This document shows, in pieces, positions 61,484 through 64,000 of a stretch of 64,000 nt of DNA (position 1 is its first letter; every line of letters begins with the position of its first letter). The notes beneath the pieces were generated by a model. That model had not been told where the DNA came from. It did no database searches and was given only the letters and a program-made list of their open reading frames with translations. The position numbers and the translations under genes are program-made. Source of the stretch: Candidatus Goldiibacteriota bacterium HGW-Goldbacteria-1 (GTDB lineage Bacteria; Oederibacteriota; PGYV01); NCBI GenBank assembly GCA_002839855.1, contig PGYV01000002.1:90574-154573 (forward strand). Direction: 5' to 3'.

Positions 61484-62242
61484 ATGTCAGGGCATTCCAA
61501 ATGGGCAACTATTAAAAGGAAGAAAGCTTCCATTGACTCTAAAAGAGGCGCGGCTTTCACTAAGATTATAAAGGAAATTGTGGTAGCGGCAAGGGCAGGC
61601 GGCGGAGATCTTGACGGCAACGCCCGTTTAAGGACGGTTGTTGACAAGGCAAAGGCTGCTAACATGCCGTATGACAATATCAAAAAAGCAATAATGCGCG
61701 GTACCGGCGAGCTTGAAGGTATTACTTATGAAGAATTAATGTATGAAGGGTACGGTCCTGCGGGCGTAGCGCTGTTAATTGCCGTTACAACGGACAATAA
61801 AAACCGCTCTGCGGCAAGCGTAAGGGCGATTCTTTCAAAAGCCAACGGCGCAATGGCGGCTTTAGGCGCTGTTGCATGGCAGTTTGAACAGAAGGGCTAT
61901 ATTACGGTTCCCAAAGAAGAAATTGATGAAGATACGCTTATGAGCATCGCTCTTGAAGCGGGCGCTGATGATATTCAAAATGAAGACGCCACATATGATA
62001 TTTCCACAAAGCCGGCTGATTTTGAAACCGTTAAAAAAGCGCTTGATGATAAAAAAGTTAAATATTCCTCGGCAGAAGTTACAATGGTGCCAAAGAATTA
62101 TGTAAAGGTAGAGGGCAAAGCCGCGGAACAGATGTTAAGGCTTATGGACGCGCTTGATGAAGATGAAGACGTGCAGAACGTATACGCAAACTTTGACATA
62201 TCGCAGGAAGAAATGGACAGAATAGGAAACTTACCGGAATAA
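61484..62242 (+). CDS. yebC: YebC/PmpR family protein
   Basis: 252 residues from the second of two adjacent ATGs (61484), which is better spaced from GGAGG at 61474-61478. It begins MSGHSKWATIKRKKASIDSK. KIIKEIVVAARAGGGDLDGNARLRTVVDKAKAANMP, EGYGPAGVALLIAVTTDNKNRS and ANGAMAALGAVAWQFEQKG are unmistakable. Long described as a transcription regulator; recent work on the family points to relief of ribosome stalling. In many genomes it precedes ruvC, which is absent here. Confidence 0.97.
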   Translation: MSGHSKWATIKRKKASIDSKRGAAFTKIIKEIVVAARAGGGDLDGNARLRTVVDKAKAANMPYDNIKKAIMRGTGELEGITYEELMYEGYGPAGVALLIAVTTDNKNRSAASVRAILSKANGAMAALGAVAWQFEQKGYITVPKEEIDEDTLMSIALEAGADDIQNEDATYDISTKPADFETVKKALDDKKVKYSSAEVTMVPKNYVKVEGKAAEQMLRLMDALDEDEDVQNVYANFDISQEEMDRIGNLPE

Positions 62243-62255
62243 CCGATAATTAATC

Positions 62256-62288
62256 AAAAGGCGGGGCGTTTAAAGCGCTCCGCCTTTT
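62256..62288 (+). terminator. Intrinsic terminator after yebC
   Basis: AAAAGGCGGGGCG, loop TTTAAA, GCGCTCCGCCTTTTTT: a nine-pair stem extended through a G-T wobble and four more pairs, ending in six T. Confidence 0.88.
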
Positions 62289-62326
62289 TTATTATACGGG
62301 TAAATAATTGGTGTTGGAGGCAATAA

Positions 62327-63211
62327 TTGTATAAGACTTTAAATGAATACTTCCGCGAAAAATACAGCCACAGGGTACACAAGATAACCATAAGCCTGCC
62401 GTTTGCGTGCCCGAATAAAGACGGCAAGATATCATCTGACGGGTGCGTTTTCTGCAGGGAAGGCAGCCTTCCTGACGGGAATGACACGAAAATTCCCATA
62501 GAAAAGCAGATACGCGCGGGGATAAATAAGGGTAAAAAACGTTATGGAAAAAATACATTATTTATGGCGTATTTTCAGACAGGGACAAATACTTATGGCA
62601 GTGTCAAAGAGTTAAAAAAAATATATGACCCAATACTTGAATTTAAGGAAGTGATAGGGCTGGATGTCGGGACAAGGCCGGATTGTATTGATGATGAAAA
62701 GATAAACCTGCTTAAAAGTTACAGCGGCAGCTTAAAAGAGATATGGGTGGAACTTGGGCTGCAAAGCGCCAGTGATAAAACCTTAAAGGCAATAAATAGG
62801 GGTCATAACGCGGCGGAATATGTCCGCGCCGCAGAACTTGTAAAAGGCGCCGGATTAAAGCTGTGCGCGCACATGATAATAGGTATTAATGGAGAAAGCA
62901 GGAATGATTATATAAATACAATTAATATGATAATTAAGTCCGGCGCTGATGCAGTTAAAATTCACCCGTATCACATTCTTAAAGATACTAAAGCCGGCGA
63001 AGAGTACCTTAAAAAACCATTCAAACTCCTTTCTCTGGATGAATACGCGGACGCGCTGGCTGAATGTGTTAAGTTAATGCCTGCTGAAATGGTTCTGATG
63101 CGCTTTCACGGAGAGGCTAATGAGAATGTGCTGCTTGCTCCGGATTACTGCCTGCCGAAAAAGAGGGATGAATTAAAAGAACTGTTTTTAAGCAAAATCG
63201 GCCGTGTATAA
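62327..63211 (+). CDS. Radical SAM protein, YhcC/TIGR01212 type
   Basis: 294 residues from a TTG at 62327 (TTGGAGG 7 nt upstream). Cysteines C28, C40 and C43 in CPNKDGKISSDGCVFC have the longer CX11CX2C spacing of this family in place of CX3CX2C. FMAYFQTGTNTYGSVKELKK (~79-98), IGLDVGTRPDCIDDE (~112-126), WVELGLQSASDKTLKAINRGH (~142-162) and HMIIGINGE (~181-189) are typical. It is an iron-sulfur enzyme of uncertain substrate. It begins after the yebC terminator. Confidence 0.92.
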   Translation: MYKTLNEYFREKYSHRVHKITISLPFACPNKDGKISSDGCVFCREGSLPDGNDTKIPIEKQIRAGINKGKKRYGKNTLFMAYFQTGTNTYGSVKELKKIYDPILEFKEVIGLDVGTRPDCIDDEKINLLKSYSGSLKEIWVELGLQSASDKTLKAINRGHNAAEYVRAAELVKGAGLKLCAHMIIGINGESRNDYINTINMIIKSGADAVKIHPYHILKDTKAGEEYLKKPFKLLSLDEYADALAECVKLMPAEMVLMRFHGEANENVLLAPDYCLPKKRDELKELFLSKIGRV

Positions 63212-63261
63212 AGACGGTATTTTTGATAAAATATATTTTATTAAATAGACAGGAGAATACA

Positions 63262-63666
63262 ATGGAAGATATGAAATGGACAAAAGATTTAGCCACAGGA
63301 GTGGAAGTTTTGGATAAACAGCATAATCATTATATGTCAGTTTGTGAAAAGGCGTATAAGTCCGCGAAAACCGGTGGTGGTGTGGTCAATGCGTTGAAAA
63401 ACACTTATAAAGCGGCAGAAGAACATTTTGTAACAGAAGAGGCAATGATGGAAAAGTTACGCTATCCTGATATGGAAGGACATAAAAGGCTTCATGATAA
63501 ATTCCTTGAAATGGAACTGATGATTGCAAAAGAGGCGGCATCAGGAATGGATTCCAAAAAACTTGCGGTAAAGATAAAAGAAGAATTGTTTGACTGGTTT
63601 GTCCTGCATATTAAAAAGAATGATTTAAAACTTGTAAAAAACCTGGATATGAAGAAGATTAAATAG
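63262..63666 (+). CDS. Bacteriohemerythrin
   Basis: 134 residues from the ATG at 63262 (AGGAGA at 63251-63256). A longer frame to 63223 lacks a ribosome-binding site. All seven di-iron ligands are present: H21 (DKQH), H55 and E59 (HFVTE), H74 and H78 (HKRLH), H116 and D121 (HIKKND). It binds O2 reversibly in the cytoplasm and may supply or sense oxygen; in flagellated bacteria related domains also act in aerotaxis. It stands alone. Confidence 0.95.
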   Translation: MEDMKWTKDLATGVEVLDKQHNHYMSVCEKAYKSAKTGGGVVNALKNTYKAAEEHFVTEEAMMEKLRYPDMEGHKRLHDKFLEMELMIAKEAASGMDSKKLAVKIKEELFDWFVLHIKKNDLKLVKNLDMKKIK

Positions 63667-63694
63667 TTGACATAAATAAAGTTTAGTATAAAAT
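63667..63694 (+). promoter_or_regulatory. Sigma-70-type promoter for the tRNA
   Basis: TTGACA (63667-63672, starting directly on the hemerythrin stop), 16-nt spacer, TAAAAT (63689-63694), 67 nt before the tRNA. Confidence 0.5.
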
Positions 63695-63742
63695 TTATAA
63701 GTTCTTAAATAGGTTTGTAAAGTTGTTGTATAGTCGGTTGAT

Positions 63743-63854
63743 TAAAAATAGCTAAAAATGTGGGCGCATAGCTCAGCTGGTTAGAGTATTAGCTCGACAA
63801 GCTAAGGGTCACTGGTTCGATCCCAGTTGCGCCCACCATTTTTAGCTATTTTTA
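63743..63854 (+). repeat. 18-bp perfect inverted repeat enclosing the tRNA
   Basis: 63743-63760 is the exact reverse complement of 63837-63854; the right arm overlaps the CA of the tRNA CCA end. With the acceptor stem (GGGCGCA/TGCGCCC) the transcript could form a stem of about 25 pairs, and a run of T at 63855-63860 follows, so the right arm may also be part of a terminator. Confidence 0.9.
63762..63838 (+). tRNA. tRNA-Val (GAC), with encoded CCA and an unusual C33
   Basis: Complete cloverleaf: acceptor GGGCGCA/TGCGCCC; D arm GCTC...GAGT with a G10-T25 wobble; anticodon stem TTAGC/GCTAA with loop TCGACAA; variable GGGTC; T arm ACTGG-TTCGATC-CCAGT; A73 and encoded CCA. The anticodon at 34-36 is GAC. 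Position 33, nearly always U, is C here. The gene is enclosed by an 18-bp inverted repeat and followed by fragments of its own 3' end, so it may be a real but divergent tRNA or a non-functional copy. Confidence 0.82.
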
Positions 63855-63878
63855 TTTTTTAGACAAACTAAGGGGTGA

Positions 63879-63895
63879 GCCGCATAATATGCGGC
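63879..63895. repeat. 7-bp hairpin downstream of the tRNA
   Basis: GCCGCAT-AAT-ATGCGGC, a perfect hairpin without a following T run. It lies between the tRNA and a decayed copy of the tRNA 3' end (63899-63930). Confidence 0.7.
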
Positions 63896-63898
63896 GAA

Positions 63899-63930
63899 CG
63901 TTCGATATATCATGACAATTGCGCCCACCA
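63899..63930 (+). pseudogene. Degenerate tRNA 3'-end fragment
   Basis: CGTTCGAT, then unrelated sequence, then TTGCGCCCACCA. It carries the T-loop TTCGAT and the whole acceptor 3' strand plus CCA of the tRNA-Val at 63762 but no T-stem pairing and no 5' half. Confidence 0.6.
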
Positions 63931-64000
63931 TATTTTAAAAATATCATACGGCCGTGCCCCAGAGGGTACGCCCACCATATTTTAAAAATATCATACGGCC
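63922..64000. repeat. 47-bp direct repeat with tRNA acceptor-end sequence, running off the window
   Basis: A 32-bp sequence, starting CGCCCACCATATTTTAAAAA and ending ATCATACGGCC, occurs at 63922-63953 and again at 63969-64000, separated by 15 nt. Each copy begins with the tRNA acceptor/CCA end and contains the palindrome ATATTTTAAAAATAT. The window ends inside the array, so its full extent is unknown. Confidence 0.88.

Noticed and set aside
63922-64000. Possible CRISPR array at the right edge
   Set aside because: Two 32-bp repeats are separated by only 15 nt, each copy begins with tRNA acceptor sequence, and no cas genes are in the window. The spacing is too short for CRISPR.

Overview
The window looks like chromosome of an uncultivated, flagellated, diderm (Gram-negative-type) bacterium. 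The evidence for an outer membrane is lipopolysaccharide export (LptF/LptG type), an O-antigen ligase, a family 9 heptosyltransferase, apolipoprotein N-acyltransferase, OmpA and PorV-type outer-membrane proteins, and flagellar P- and L-ring genes. Secreted proteins with Thr/Asn/Pro 'TNT/TPT' linkers, a C-terminal PNPY domain and many FlgD-like Ig and fibronectin III domains suggest a candidate phylum of the Goldbacteria/Elusimicrobia neighbourhood. That placement is a guess from protein style, not from a marker search.

Layout. 1-2613 (minus): lptF/G and an ArnT-like glycosyltransferase. 2.6-7.5 kb: accessory stretch with interspersed hairpin repeats, a solitary HicB-like protein, a 920-residue secreted protein and small AT-rich genes. 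7.77-13.79 kb: PorV-like barrel fused to OmpA, TPR plus beta-propeller protein, TPR protein, LacI regulator. 13.8-15.2 kb: two AT-rich membrane-protein genes between 52-bp inverted repeats. 15.3-32.3 kb: LPS genes, a 2079-residue SprA-like outer-membrane translocon, an FN3 surface protein, mutL, miaA, an MFS exporter, DUF4416. 32.6-44.2 kb: two PorV-family genes leading directly into flgF-G-A-H-I-J, then a sigma-28 promoter and flgM-flgN-flgK. 44.3-47.4 kb: lnt, HAD phosphatase, surE. 47.4-48.8 kb (minus): ECF sigma, zinc anti-sigma, Spy/CpxP-like protein. 49.4-56.3 kb: acpS, nnr, thiL, tsaE, tsaB and small envelope proteins. 56.3-56.7 kb: heptanucleotide tandem array. 56.9-63.7 kb: yggS, proC, yggT, DUF167, nucleoside phosphorylase, mtnA, thioesterase, a 28-residue COX24-like protein, yebC, radical SAM, hemerythrin. 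63.7-64 kb: tRNA-Val in a long inverted repeat, followed by tRNA-3'-end-derived repeats running off the window.

Most striking is a dispersed set of genes resembling parts of the type IX secretion system (T9SS): a SprA-like protein, three PorV-family proteins, the domains of PorE split over two adjacent genes, and secreted proteins with candidate sorting domains. Two PorV-family genes lie upstream of, and apparently in one operon with, the flagellar rod and ring genes. The rest is largely ordinary housekeeping sequence with tight, often overlapping gene spacing.
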